NCBI GenBank assembly: GCA_036897625.1
Contig: JAYMTA010000147.1
Span: forward strand, 1-37,118
DNA length: 37,118 nt
Source: Pelargonium cotyledonis
Taxonomy: Eukaryota; Streptophyta; Magnoliopsida; Geraniales; Geraniaceae
Reading direction: 5' to 3'
Of the stretch, positions 1-12,200 are shown in pieces. Every line of letters starts with the position of its first letter. The stretch's first letter is position 1. A program made the position numbers and the translations under genes. The notes beneath the pieces were generated by a model. It searched no databases. It was not told the origin of the DNA and saw only the letters and a list, made by a program, of their open reading frames with translations.

Positions 1-165
1 AACAGTCCCCTGAGTAGAAAAGGCCCAACCAAGCAAGCCACGTCAGCATTTAACGGTACAATTGAAGGAAATGGATGGTGGATACTAGATTGGGTATGAA
101 ATAAAAGTCTGGATACTAAATTGGACCGAATACAAATATAGGTACTAAATTAGGTACACTTACAA
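1..165. repeat. Degenerate interspersed repeat, unclassified
   Basis: The stretch contains several near-copies of a motif of the type GGATACTAAATTGG (around 79, 113 and 141) downstream of a CCACGTCAGC box near 39. That composition is common in interspersed, MITE-like plant repeats. No open frame or terminal inverted repeat could be delimited because the left end lies outside the window. The remaining bases up to about 438 are AT-rich and show no gene. Confidence 0.3.
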
Positions 166-446
166 TACGATAACATCATATTTGATTTTTTTTATAATTT
201 AATGTATCGTTGAATCTAGATCCCAAATCTATAAACCAAACCAATACATCCAATAATTCTGTGATTTTGTTTAGTCATACCTCAATATTTTTTCTTATGG
301 CAGCATTAATTTTTAGTAAATTACTAATAATGGTTTAGTTTAAAAATTAGAAAATGACCGACCAACCATAATTTGTGTACCGTACATAAGACTTTATACT
401 AGGAAAAAAAAAAGAAAAGAAGAGAAGAAGTGAAGATGAGGAGGCT

Positions 447-2089
447 AAGTGTAAAGAAAATGGGCTCTCTCTAGTGAGAGTAAAACCTTAGGGGTTTTGG
501 TGATTTTAGAGCTTTTTCCGGGATTGCTAGGGTTTACAGTAGAGATATGGTTGGCAGCTTCTGTAAGTAGAGATGGAATGTCAGTGATAGTAGTACATAG
601 TCCTCACCATTTCTTTCCGAGTTCAGTTTGGGTACAGGGTAGCATAGGTGTTGTTTTTTTCCATCCGATAATGGCGTCGTTACCTATTGATCAAGGGACT
701 GGTAGGGTTGACAGTAGGGAGATCCGCGACGGCAGAGGAGGAGGCCAGGGGGTGGATATGGTCGACGAGATGGTTCGCGGAGTCGAGACCCTCGTCGTCG
801 ATGATGACTTGGTGTCCAGTTTTGGTTCCAACGAGGAGCCTGTCTCAAAGGACGTAGCGGGGATCGTGGGTTTCACTAGTCGGTTCCTATCTGAGGTGTC
901 GATCAACTTCGCCAACATGCAAAAAGTCTTCGCATGGATATGTCGCCCGAAAAGGGGGTAACGATGAAGGAACTCTTTGATCCCTCATCCGACCCTTCTG
1001 CTCATGCACGCTATTCCTTTGAGTTTTACGACAAGGAAGATGCTGATAAGGTGGAAAGTTAGGACCCTTGGTACCGAGGGAGAGTTTTGCTCCTAGAGTG
1101 GCTTTGTGCTGGGGAAGATCCATACACGGTCGAGATCAACAAGATCAATATGTGGATCCATATAAAAGGTATACCGTTGGGGTATATGTCTATGCATGGA
1201 GATTGGAAACGGTGTGGGTCAATTCTTGGAAGCAAATCCGATGAACTTTAAGGGTAGGTGGGGTTCGTATGCCTGTATACGGATCCACTTCGATGTTCGT
1301 CAGGCCCTTCGGAGGAAAGCCAAATTGGTCTTTGCCGAGCTCGGTTCACAGATCATCACTTTTCAGTATGAACGTGTCCCCACTTTCTGTTTCTACTGCG
1401 GCATCTTGGGTCACACGGAGAAGGATTGTGAGAAGTGCAAGGGAAGACTGTCGGAGGGGATGGAGAGGGCTTATGGGTCGATGCTGGTGGCTGCTAAAGG
1501 TCTTCGGTCTTCAATGGGGACCTAGTGGCTTAGTTCTGGGCTCGGTCAATCGTGAGAGAATGCGGTAGTGGCGGAAGAACCAGTTATAACTCCGGCCATT
1601 CGAGACGAGCAAGAGATGAGCAAGAAGGTGGCAGTTGTGTTCAAGAGGAAGAGGATTGTTGGGTTTGGAAAGGATAGCGTCGAGACGTTGGGCGGTAAGG
1701 GGAGCAGCTAGCGCGGTGGTGATTCGGTCTCGGTATACACGTCAGGACTCATGGAGGGGCAGGCTTGCGAAGGCGGTGGCGTAGGATCTAGAGCATATAC
1801 ATCGCCGGTGATGAGGATGGTCCGTCTCTTGGGTTCGACTGTGCGAGGGGAAAGTTTATCAAGTGCCCTTTCTCATGTTCTTTTGAGAGAGATTCCTTGG
1901 TTCGAGGCAGATGACTTTTGCATTGGTTTTTACAATGTTTTAGTTCAGTTCAGTTTTATTTTTTGTTTTTTGTTTCTTAGGTTGGTTTCCCTTTGGTGTT
2001 GTTTTTGGTACCAATGACTTGTCTATAAATAAAGTGAATTTTATTTTCTATTCATAAAAAAAATATAAAAAAAAAAAAAAAAAAAAAAT
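447..2089 (+). mobile_element. ORF1-only LINE-like retroposon (DUF4283/CCHC gag), poly(A)-tailed
   Basis: The element starts with a leader resembling plant LINE 5' regions (CTCTCTCTAGTGAGAG near 465), followed by a DUF4283-type ORF1 and a zinc knuckle. It ends with AATAAA near 2027 and an A-rich tail at about 2055-2089. No endonuclease or reverse transcriptase ORF2 lies between ORF1 and the tail, so it is non-autonomous or internally deleted. The octamer AGGAGGCT occurs at 439-446, just before the inferred start, and again at 2090-2097, just after the tail, and may be the target-site duplication. The insertion lies directly upstream of the fucosyltransferase gene, whose ATG is at 2280. Basis: motifs and tail are seen directly; the boundaries are inferred. 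Confidence 0.7.
671..1740 (+). pseudogene. Broken ORF1 (DUF4283 plus CCHC zinc knuckle) of the retroposon
   Basis: A frame beginning at ATG 671 reads into a DUF4283-like sequence ending ICRPKRG at 958. The continuation lies in a different frame (MKELFD, near 964), hits a stop near 1060, and shifts again near 1196. From 1196 to 1525 an open stretch carries the typical arginine-rich segment and a knuckle of the form CFYCGILGHTEKDC (C-x2-C-x4-H-x4-C) near 1387-1430. A further frame near 1590-1740 matches the tail of the second copy at 29190-30035. Several frameshifts and stops mean it cannot encode an intact protein. Plant LINE ORF1 proteins of this type bind RNA. Identity as LINE ORF1 rather than another DUF4283 gene is supported by the poly(A) tail. 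Confidence 0.7.
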
Positions 2090-2097
2090 AGGAGGCT

Positions 2098-2279
2098 CAT
2101 CATCCAACTAAAATAAGCAGTGCTACATCATATAACTACTACCCTCCTTCCTCCCCAAACTCTAGATCCTCCTCAACCAACACTTCTAGTTTTGCAGACA
2201 CACACATGTACTCTCCTTCTCCAATCTAAACCCTCTCTTCCCCTACTCATCACTTCTAGGGCACAACAGCTTTTACACA
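2098..2279 (+). promoter_or_regulatory. Short leader/promoter region squeezed between retroposon tail and O-fucosyltransferase ATG
   Basis: Only about 180 bases separate the retroposon tail from the start codon. The stretch is CT-rich (CCCTCCTTCCTCCCC, CTCTCTTCCCC), as is common in plant 5' leaders. No clear TATA box was identified. If the transcription start is here, the core promoter lies partly or wholly in retroposon sequence. Confidence 0.35.
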
Positions 2280-5200
2280 ATGAAGCAATTGTACCACAAC
2301 AGCCAGTATCATACCCAGAGACTCGCTCTCTCTGCCCTCCTCTTCCTTCTCTTCCCCATTTCCTTCCCCAATCTCTTCTCTCCTTTGGGCCGTGCCTCGC
2401 CTTCCTTCTTCTCCGTAACTTCCTCTTCTCAATTTACTTTTACAAGATTCTTGCTTTTTTTTTTCTTCTTCTTCTCATTCCTGTTGTTGCGTTGCGAATT
2501 TGCAGGAGTGGAATGCGCCAAAACCTATGCATCTGTCACTTTTGGAGGGCGCTTTGAGTCGCCAAACTGTGAGTATGTGCTAATTGGTCTCAATTTCTTT
2601 TTCCTATGCCTTTTTGTTATGGATGCAATAATTAAAGATCTCTCTGAATTTTTGTATTTGTCTCTTTCAGTCTCTTACTCAACAATCCGAGCTCTGGTCT
2701 CCTTTGCCCTACCAGGGATGGAAACCCTGCCACCAGACTACAACTGAAATATGTGAGTTCTAAAACTATAGACTAGCTAAATTTGAGCTTGATGTTGAGT
2801 GTCTTTGTGTGTATGTCAGCATTGAGCTAATTCTTGAATTTAAAATTTGAAATATTAGAATGCATGTATAAATGTAATGTTTGGTAAAACATGGATTTTC
2901 AAATGACAAGGTAAGAGCTTTGATTTTAGATCTCATATTTGATGTAGGTTCTCAATTGCAAATCTAAGTTTTTGGGTAGCCTTAACATTGAATTTCAAAT
3001 CAAACACTAGTTCCAAAACAAACCATAATATTTTTTGGTACAGAGGTCAAGATGATGGGACTTTTCTAATGAATTTGTATGCACTTGTAGCGTTACCAAA
3101 GAGAACTCAGGGGTATATTCAGGTGTTTCTTGATGGTGGATTGAACCAGCAAAGAATGGGGGTAAGCCGAGAAAGCTCTTAAGATGCTTTGTATATCAGT
3201 TTATAGAGAATCAGAGTACCTAAGCAATTGTATAGTTGGTTTTCTTTGTTGTGGTGGTTTTCCAACCAATTGTTTGTGCATAGTATATTGTGTGTTTTAA
3301 CTGATCTCTCATTCTTTATTGTTAAGATTTGTGATGCGGTAGCTGTCGCTAAGATATTGAATGCAACACTGGTGATTCCACACCTTGAGGTAAATCCAGT
3401 TTGGCAAGATGAAAGGTAATTCATGAGTAAGCTAGCTTAAACATTTATTCTGCCGCTTATTATCTCGTCTATAGATAGCATCTAATGTCAAGCCGCATAT
3501 GCTGCTGCAGTTCGTTTATGGAAATTTTTGATGTGGATCACTTCATTAACGTGTTACATAATGACATCTCTATAGCTAAAGAGCTGCCAAGTGAATACTC
3601 TTGGAGCACAAGGGAGTATTATGCTACAGGCATAAGAGCTACCAGAATTAAAACAGCTCCTGTTCAGGCTTCAGCTGAATGGTATCTGGAAAATGTCGTG
3701 CCTGTATTACAGAGGTCAGTATTCCCATTTTGGTGAAGAGATGATTCCCAGGTTTATGATGCTATTTACATCTTTGACAGGAATAACCAGTTAATTTTTC
3801 TGAATTCCTGTAGAAATGTTTCCTATTGATATTTTGTGAGAGTATGTAACAATAGAGATGCCTAGCATTGTTCTAAGTAATACACATACCTTGCACTATA
3901 TCAGGTGTATTGCGATCTACATATTATTGTATATTATCATGTCAGACAATAGTTCTGAAAATATTCCATGCCATAACATATTAATTTGTCCTGATTTAAG
4001 AATATCAGCAAGAAATTTGATGGCTTTGTTGGTCTCTTAGATTTAATCTTGAATTCCCTTGAAATATGCAATAGTATTTGAATTTAGCTTGTTTGAATTG
4101 TCCTTGTCCAATCTTGACAATGAACTCATTTATCTACCACCATACTTGTGCATTTAGGAGCTGTATTCAAGTATTACATATATATTACTATCATGATCAA
4201 CAAGGTATTTTCTTGAAACAGCTACGGGATTGCTGCAATTGCTCCATTCTCTCATCGGTTGAGTTTCAACAATCTACCCGCAGACATCCAACGCCTGCGT
4301 TGTAAGGTCAACTTTCAGGCATTAGCCTTTGTTCCTCGTATTCAGTCATTGGCGGAGACCCTGGTTAGTCGTCTACGTGCCCCTCCTAGTCAAAACCAAG
4401 CAGCAGGAACGGAGCATTTACTGGAGGGAACAGATGAAATTAGTAAACAGGGAGCTGGGAAGTTTGCAGTTTTACATCTTCGTTTTGATAAAGTAAGAAC
4501 CTCATCTTCTTGAATCATTAAAGAATAGTTTAAGCTTTCCAATAAAAAAATTGGAGTTTTCGAAAGGTGAAGCATGGGTTCTGTACCATTTAGTTTCTTG
4601 GATTACACTGTCATGAATAAGTTCTGAGAAATCTGTCATTTAAAACCTTTCGTACTGACTACTGGCCATTATTATTCCTTTTTCTACCCTGGAAAAACTT
4701 GACATATCTGTTGTAAATGTCCTATTACACTACTTTTGGGCCAAGAACCAACTAACATGATTTACCAACGAATCTCCTCAGTGAACAATTAGTTTCTATT
4801 TTCTTAGCTATGGATGAGTTTTGATCAACAGTTCCAAGTTTTACTTTCAAAGTGAACTTTTTTATTTATTATTCTCTAACAGGATATGGCCGCTCATTCA
4901 GCCTGTGATTTCGGTGGAGGTAAAGCCGAAAAGTTGGCTTTATCAAAATACCGCCAGGTGCTTTGGCAGGGAAGGGTTCTCAACTCTCAGTTTACAGATG
5001 AGGAGTTAAGAAATCAAGGGCGTTGCCCGTTGACTCCTGAAGAGATTGGATTGCTGCTGGCAGCTTTAGGTTTTGGCGATGATACTCGCCTCTATCTTGC
5101 TTCTCACAAGGTGTCATAGATCTCTTTTGTTAAATTGCTGTATTCTCACTTCGAGTAGCTTGACATGTAGGTGGTTCAGGGAGTTTTGTGACAGACGATA

Positions 5201-5720
5201 ATGAGATTAGAAATGAATGGTTTATGTTTCCAGGTATATGGTGGGGAAGCTAGGATCTCAATTTTGCGTAAATTGTTTCCCATGATGGAGGATAAGAAGA
5301 GCCTCGCCTCAGCAGAGGAACGGGCTGGGGTTGAGGGTAAGGCGTCTTTGTTAGCTGCAGTTGATTATTATGTTAGCATGCAGAGTGACGTCTTCATCTC
5401 TGCTTCTCCGGGCAATATGCACAATGCGTTGGTTAGTGGCTCTTCCTATGACATGTGGTCACAATGCGAACAGTTTTAACACTTAATAATATTTTTCTTG
5501 TCATCAGGTGGCACACCGTTCTTACATGAACTTGAAGACGATTAGACCAAGCATGGGGTTGTTGGGCAAGCTGTTCTCGAATAAAAGCATGGAGTGGTCG
5601 GAGTTCAAGCAAGCTGTAGCGGACGGGCATAAAAACAGGCAAGGGCAAATCAGGTTGAGGAAGGAGAAGCAATCTATTTATACATATCCAGCACCTGATT
5701 GCATGTGTCAAGCCCATTGA
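2280..5720 (+). CDS. O-fucosyltransferase family protein (plant GT106-type), 10 exons, 517 aa
   Basis: Exons: 2280-2414, 2506-2568, 2671-2752, 3091-3161, 3327-3415, 3511-3714, 4222-4492, 4883-5110, 5234-5431, 5508-5720. They sum to 518 codons with consistent phases. Residues about 15-34 form a hydrophobic segment suited to a type II Golgi signal anchor. The family landmarks are in order: an EWNAPKP stem motif, LWSPLPYQGWKPC, GGLNQQRMG (109-117, the donor-site glycine-rich motif), FMEIFDVDHF, APFSHRL, HLRFDKDM with the conserved Arg about 302, the ACDFGGGKAEK segment, SASPGNMHNAL, and a C-terminal IYTYPAPDCMC. The family transfers or is predicted to transfer fucose to proteins or cell-wall glycans in the secretory pathway; the acceptor of this member is unknown. 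The first ATG of exon 1 was chosen because it puts the anchor at the N-terminus. The exact subfamily member is not assigned. Confidence 0.9.
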
Positions 5721-6231
5721 AACTGGTTCCTCTACCACTAGTAGTGGTTTTGTTCATTGCTTTTTTGCTTTTTAATTTATCAAGTTGAGAACAATTCTGT
5801 AGGCACTGGAGCTCATGTTTTTGGAATCTGTAAGTACTATGAAAATCTTAGTTAATTCGAAACACAATCAGAAATCTGGAAGCACTAACGAAACACCAAT
5901 TACTTACCCTCAGTAGGGCAAGTGGTTTATCTCACTTGGTCCCTTGAGGTTTTAGTTTCAAGCATCAGTATCATTGATACGCTTGCTCATAAAATAAAAA
6001 CGAGACATCAATTTTACAGGAATCCATTTCAACGTTGAACACCGAACATATCTGCAATCTCTTCTCATCTTTCTTTTTCAATGGGTTAGTCACTAACTAA
6101 GCCCACAGGTTTCTAATCGAAGAATATTTACAATCATTCATGATATGAGTATACAATGCATAATGGCAGCTTTAAAAACACAGCTGCATGCATATTATAT
6201 ACACACAACTTCAATACACGAGAGCTAATAA
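5721..6231. other. Convergent intergenic region (3' UTRs of the fucosyltransferase and MSL genes)
   Basis: The two flanking genes converge here with 511 bases between stop codons. The space must hold both 3' UTRs. It includes a possible short tRNA-derived repeat near 5915-6003, listed separately. No open frame was found. Confidence 0.6.
5915..6003 (+). repeat. Possible tRNA-derived SINE fragment
   Basis: A box-A-like AGTGGTTTATCTCACTTGG is followed about 30 bases later by a box-B-like AGTTTCAAGC, and then by an A-rich end (CATAAAATAAAAAC). The order and spacing fit a tRNA-derived SINE head, but the boxes are imperfect and no target duplication is obvious. Confidence 0.35.
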
Positions 6232-9200
6232 TCAGTCTGTGGCACTAGGAACTGCTGTCATTGAACCATCTCTCTTATCCTGCCCCCCAACAGGAGACCC
6301 ATTTCGCCGAGAAGAAACTTCCTTGGACTCGCCAGATACAGGAGTTGATGGAGACATTTCATCATCATCAATTGGAAGGGTTCGTTTCGAACCATCGAGA
6401 GCAACACCGAGAACAATGTTCTCTTCCAAAGGCGACTTGCCTATTGGTGGTGTTGCAACATGCTGCTTCTCGTATATTGAACTTGAAGTTGAAGTTGCTT
6501 CAACCTTGGCGTCTGCTTTGGGGCCAGAAGCTATAACTGCTGCTTTATCCTCCGCGTCTTTTTCTTCATTTGTATTTACTGGACGAGTTGAAGCCTTGCC
6601 TTTATCGTCGCCGTTAACTTTAGATGGGGGCTCAATCAGTAGGAAAGGACGGTTTGCTGTTGATCTGGAGCGCGAAAAAATGGTTTCAGCAAATGGAACG
6701 TTTTCCAAGTCAGCTTCACCATAAACTTTCTGAACTGTACGGATGGGCATAGCCAGCCTAGCTCGATGATGGCTGATTACTCTGAGAAGATCCAACAGTA
6801 TCGCTTCCTGTTCCATTGAATTGATAAGTTACAAGTTAGCTAAATTTCTGGGCACCAAAAGTTAACCTACCTAATAAATAAATAACAAACTAGCCATCCT
6901 CCTCCCATTTAAATCCTTTGAAGATTTGTCACAACTCACAAGGGCAAAGGATAAGAAATGTTGGGAGATTTGTTGAAAATTGAACTATGTTGTAGTTATT
7001 TATCTGAAAATTTGAGAATATTTCGTTCAGATTTAAAATTGGTTTCTTGAGGTAGCTATAGTAGATACTAATCTTAATCTAAACTTGAACCCGACAAGAG
7101 TTCAGAGGGGGCTGGGATTTGGACTCTTCCTTGCAAAGTTGAGGATCCAAGCCCCTTCAGCTACTCAATAAGTCGCTTAACCAACTCCAGGCAGAGCTTA
7201 AAAACCCGATTAGCGAAACACAACTGTGCAAAAACTCCTGTGTATCTTCAGAAAATATACGGGTCTCACCTTCACACAAAAGTACTCCTCTATGCGTGAG
7301 GTTTTCACAAAGCACGATATCAAAATCTGTGACAAAATGAGACAGTTATTAGAAACTAAAAATAGATATAAGAAAATTCACCAGGACTAACAAGAGGTGT
7401 AAGAGAAAAAAGGAATTAAAAAAGTCAAGGCAATCCCCAATAAAATGTTCAACATATCATTGGCCAATCTGATGTAAGAAATAAAAAGTATCATGTGCCC
7501 TTTAGTAGTTAATGCGGAAAATATCACCAATCTCTGAGAATTAAGAGAGAATCCATATCGATAATAAGCTGAACAAACTTATGTTTCGGAAGCGTAAGCA
7601 AATTTCACCTACAATTGTACAGCATGCACACATCTTCTAATGCAAGGGAATATGTATCAATATATTTGTCGTAATTGAATTCAACATCATTTCAATACTT
7701 CTTTTCTAGTTGTTTCCTTCATAATAGAAACATATCATGTTACAAGAAAATATAATGCAAAAAATGATTTATCCGGACTTCCAATCAAGTTACCACATAC
7801 AGTCCCCTAGGGGATGGCGCAATTGTCAAGACACACATCTCTATGTGGGAGGTCGTGGGTTCAAATCCCATTGCGTCGGGGGGGGGGGGGTTTTGGGGGT
7901 AAAAGGGAAGAGCTACCACTGTTGTGTAGCTCAACTTAAAAATAAAATAAAAAATAGAGTAAAAATTACCATAAGAGCCTGATTTTCTGGATTGATGTTT
8001 TCCAAAAAGACTCTTCTGTGCAGCCCTTTTTGCTCCACTTGGGGATTTTTAGCTAAAACCTTGCGCATATCAGCTACAATATTCTGCAACAGGATAGTGG
8101 CTATATTAGTTTTTTTTTTTTTTTTTTAAAAAAAAGATTGCCAAGCAGGTAAACCCACTAATGTTTCTCACATTAATCTTATGAACATCCAAGTGACTAA
8201 TGGCAAGATGGGTTTTGATACGCCAATGAGTCTTCTGGCTGAGGTTCCTCACAACACTGACATTGAACTTGTGGTTAGGAATATGAATTGCTTCACGATC
8301 ATCCCCTCTTACTATTGTTGGTGACCACCAACCAACATGCTGTTACAATATAAATATTAATCAATTAAAACATTAGCAATACATTACGGCAAATATTAAT
8401 CAATTAATACATTTTCTAGCTTCTATTACAATATGAAACAAACAGACAAATCCATCAAATTACAAAGTGAATGCAGTTTAAGAAGTGCAACAGTTCGCAT
8501 CTCATCTTTGTATTATTCAATGTACCCTTTTCTATGGTGCAAATGAAGGATAGTACATACAAACCTCAACAACTCCAGAGACTTCATAGCCTCCAATATT
8601 TGTTTGAATCCATTCATTCGCAACAAAAGGCTGTGTTACATGAAGCATGACACCTGAAAGGAAGTTTTCAAAGATCTGGAAGAAAATAAATATATGAGAT
8701 CAAGCTTTGTGAAAAGTTGAAATAACAACCCAAAAATCATCAACTGGAAGTATAAAGAAAGATAATGCACATGATATCACAGTGATTTCCAAGAAATAGC
8801 ACTGTACCTCGCGACCAGCAAGGGTAATCAATACTGTTCCAAGACCACCAGCAGTCAGCCACTTCTGTGTAGAGAAACCTAACAATTCCATGAACAAGGA
8901 CAAAGCAGCAATCCAAACCCCATAGTAAATGGCATTCCAAGATAAATTGAATCCCATCTGCCAAAAACAAGAAACTGTTGTAAAATGAGAATTATAACTC
9001 TCACAATAATAGCATGGTTAGAAAGGATTTATATTGATGTTCAGGTAAGATAAGATACTATCCAATTTTCATTACAAGCTGAAATTTCAGAATTAACCTT
9101 CTCAGAAGAAAATGATAGATAAGAAAGTTCGTATGAGAAGTCATTAAAGGGATTCGACATTTCACGTGGAAGATATTAAGTTCTGTGTCACTTACAAATG

Positions 9201-12200
9201 TTCTTGTAAAGTGTTGGTCCATAAACCTAGGTTATCATCATTTGCACCATTATGGCCATTAAGTAATTGATAGCGTAAGAGGTTTATTTGCAACTACAAG
9301 ATCCATAGCGGCCTATCCTCACATCATGAGATCACAAAATGATAAAATTGGGCTCGCTTCAGATTTAGTGCTATCCTTGAGCCAAAGGCACTGTTTTCCA
9401 CTAAGGCTCATTAATACAACAATTATAGAGGCTTACAACTTTAGTTGTATTATTTACCATAGGCGAAAGATGTGCACATTCAACCCTCTATCAGTTGAGG
9501 ACTGAAACTTCAGGTACTGTGATGATAAAATCATGCTACCAAGAAGGCCTTTTTCTCAAAACTAATAGATTACAGGCCTCATCAGTTTAGCGGCTGTGTT
9601 TTTACTAAAATAATGTGCCAGGACCCAGAACAAATTTGGCACAGTGCCATTATATAACTTCATCCTCTATTGATCTGTACAAGCTATTTCAATGGTCTGT
9701 CAAACTCACAAGTCTAATTGAGGAATGCAAAAGGCCTATCACAGCCAACTGTAAAGTAGTTTTGATGAAAAAAAAATAGTAAGCTAAATAATGTGGAAGT
9801 AGTAGGGCCATACATTTGTTGCATCAGCAGAATCATTCTTCTCTACAAAAGTTTTACGTGCTTGTTGAATCAAGCTGCAAAGAAACAAGATGGATTGTAA
9901 TTAAACTTTAAACCCTTTATACGGAAACAACTAACAAAACAATTAGGTTAACCATTTTGAGGGCCAGCAAAATGTGGTGTACCATAATTACATAACATAA
10001 AGAAATCAACCTTGAAAATGATGTGAGCATCTATGCTTACAAATGCATCTTTAATTAATGTCAGTCGTCAAAATTGTAGTAACATCCTTTCAATATGAAA
10101 AGACAACCAAACAGAGTATCCAATAGATATTCTTAAAAGTCTAACAATGACTAGCAAGTACTGAATTCAGCACAATTATTACGTGCTGAATATAGTTGCC
10201 TCTATATAGGCAACTGTGCATTCAGATGCAGACTGGGCAATGCTACTGTGTGTTGATTGGTGGTAATTTGGTGTCTTGAAAAAACAAAAGGCAGGATGTT
10301 GTTACAAGATCTAATGCGGAAGCAGAATAACATGCAATGATTTTAGCAACTTGTGAACTTAAATGGTCGAAACAATTGAAATTTGGAGAGATCACTCAGA
10401 TGCAACTTTGCATATTGCGTCTGATCTTGTCTTTCACGAGAGGACCAAGGATTTACCGATAAATTGTATACCACTTCATCAAAAAGGGAAAAAAAATCAG
10501 GTGGTATTAACATGAGCTATGTCAATTCTTGCGGCCAATTGGCAGATAGCTTTACTAAATCTCTCTGAGGAGTGTTGTATTTAGCACAATTAACATGTAC
10601 TAGAATATAGTTGACTGAAGACAGTCTAGAATTAAGGAACTGTGCTTGTGGGGTTCACTATGATCTTCTGATTGTATTTATAAGTAGCCATGTTAGTGTG
10701 TAAATAGAACAATGTCAAGATATGAATGATATGGAAAATAAGAAATTCTCTTCTCTGTTAACTAATTTCAGCACGTTCGACAACGTCTGAGATAAGTTCC
10801 TCATAGGTCGTCACTCGTCTCTAGTCTCTTGACCATCAATACAATTTTAAGAAATTAAGTAGTTTGCTAATTATATACTACACGCACTTAAATGCAGCAG
10901 CTAACAAACTTACCTCGACAAACAATAGGCAAATGACAGAACAGTTGATAATGACCGCAAAAAAATCAAAATTCGTTGCTTGACAGCCTGGCTTGCTTCT
11001 GAAGGTAACACTACTGGATCCAATGCTCTGAAATGAACCTGATTTTAATGAGTATGATTGTAGATGCCCAAATAAGTATTTGAATTCCAATTCATTTCCA
11101 GGCAGATACATACCTGCAGATGAGGGTTGCTCCAGTCCATAACAGCAAAGGTTGAAGATAAGAGGTCGTAACATAATGTGTACTACTTTTGTTCCAAGTA
11201 CTATCATTTTTCTGCATACAAATAACAAATGTAAATCAAACAATTAAGAATTCACCAAAGGCTGGATAGAAAAATATTGTTGAAGAATGGTATTGTGAGT
11301 ACCCGGAGAATAATGGTCCTGCATAGACGCATGATCGGACCAAGACCCCATACAGCAAAAGCAATGACACCCATGGCAGGGATTAGTTGAAGTACTTGGG
11401 GACCACCACGGAAAGTATTATATGACCTGCATGATATATCAATTTTAAGTTCATACAGTGAAAAAAGATAAGAATGAAACCACGGAAGAAGACATGCATA
11501 ATGCTAGAACCTTGCTATCCAGGAAACCGAAATGAATAAAACAAATAGCTTACTGAGGCAAGGGATGCAGCTATGGATGTGACATACAAGGCGTGAACAT
11601 TGCAATGCAATCAACTAATAAAACCCCATGCAGAAGTTAAGGGTTAAAGCACTAGAATGAAAACAATTTTCCCCAGATTATACAAGCTACAAAAGTAAAA
11701 CCAAACACTTACAGAGCAAGATTTAGTCTTTAACAGAAGAATCTATTTGAGAAAAAGAATGGACAAACTGCCCTATGTCAGCTCACCCATGCACCATCCA
11801 AACCTCACTATCAATGCACCACAAGACTGCTCATCTTCTCCCTTTCCCGTCCCATACTCTCAAAAATGTCTCAATCAGGTAATCTCCAAAGCTGGCAAGA
11901 TCCGGAAATATACCAGGCAATAGACATCTAACACTCTTCCAGTCATCCGATTCTGAAACGACCCTTCTAGCTCCCAGTCAGACCCCGAGTCAACTCCCAA
12001 CCCTCTCGCACAGCCACCCTCAGACAACCTAACCCAAGCACACCATATTTGGACCCTCTGCAAAGAACTGGGTGCAGTCCCACAGGGTCCGGAATCGGAC
12101 ATCATCCACCATCTTCATCAACAGCAGCTCAAAGAGCCTCCTCCATCAGGTCCTGACCTGATGAACCCAAAATCATAAATTCCCCAACCTTGTCCCCTAC

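Noticed and set aside
6188-6724. Open frame of 178 codons on the plus strand
   Set aside because: It is the antisense of the MSL C-terminal exon, whose minus-strand frame has clear family similarity.
7809-7880. Possible tRNA gene with box A and box B
   Set aside because: The 5' GGGGATG end has no pairing partner after the box-B region, no clean cloverleaf forms, and an A-rich SINE body follows.
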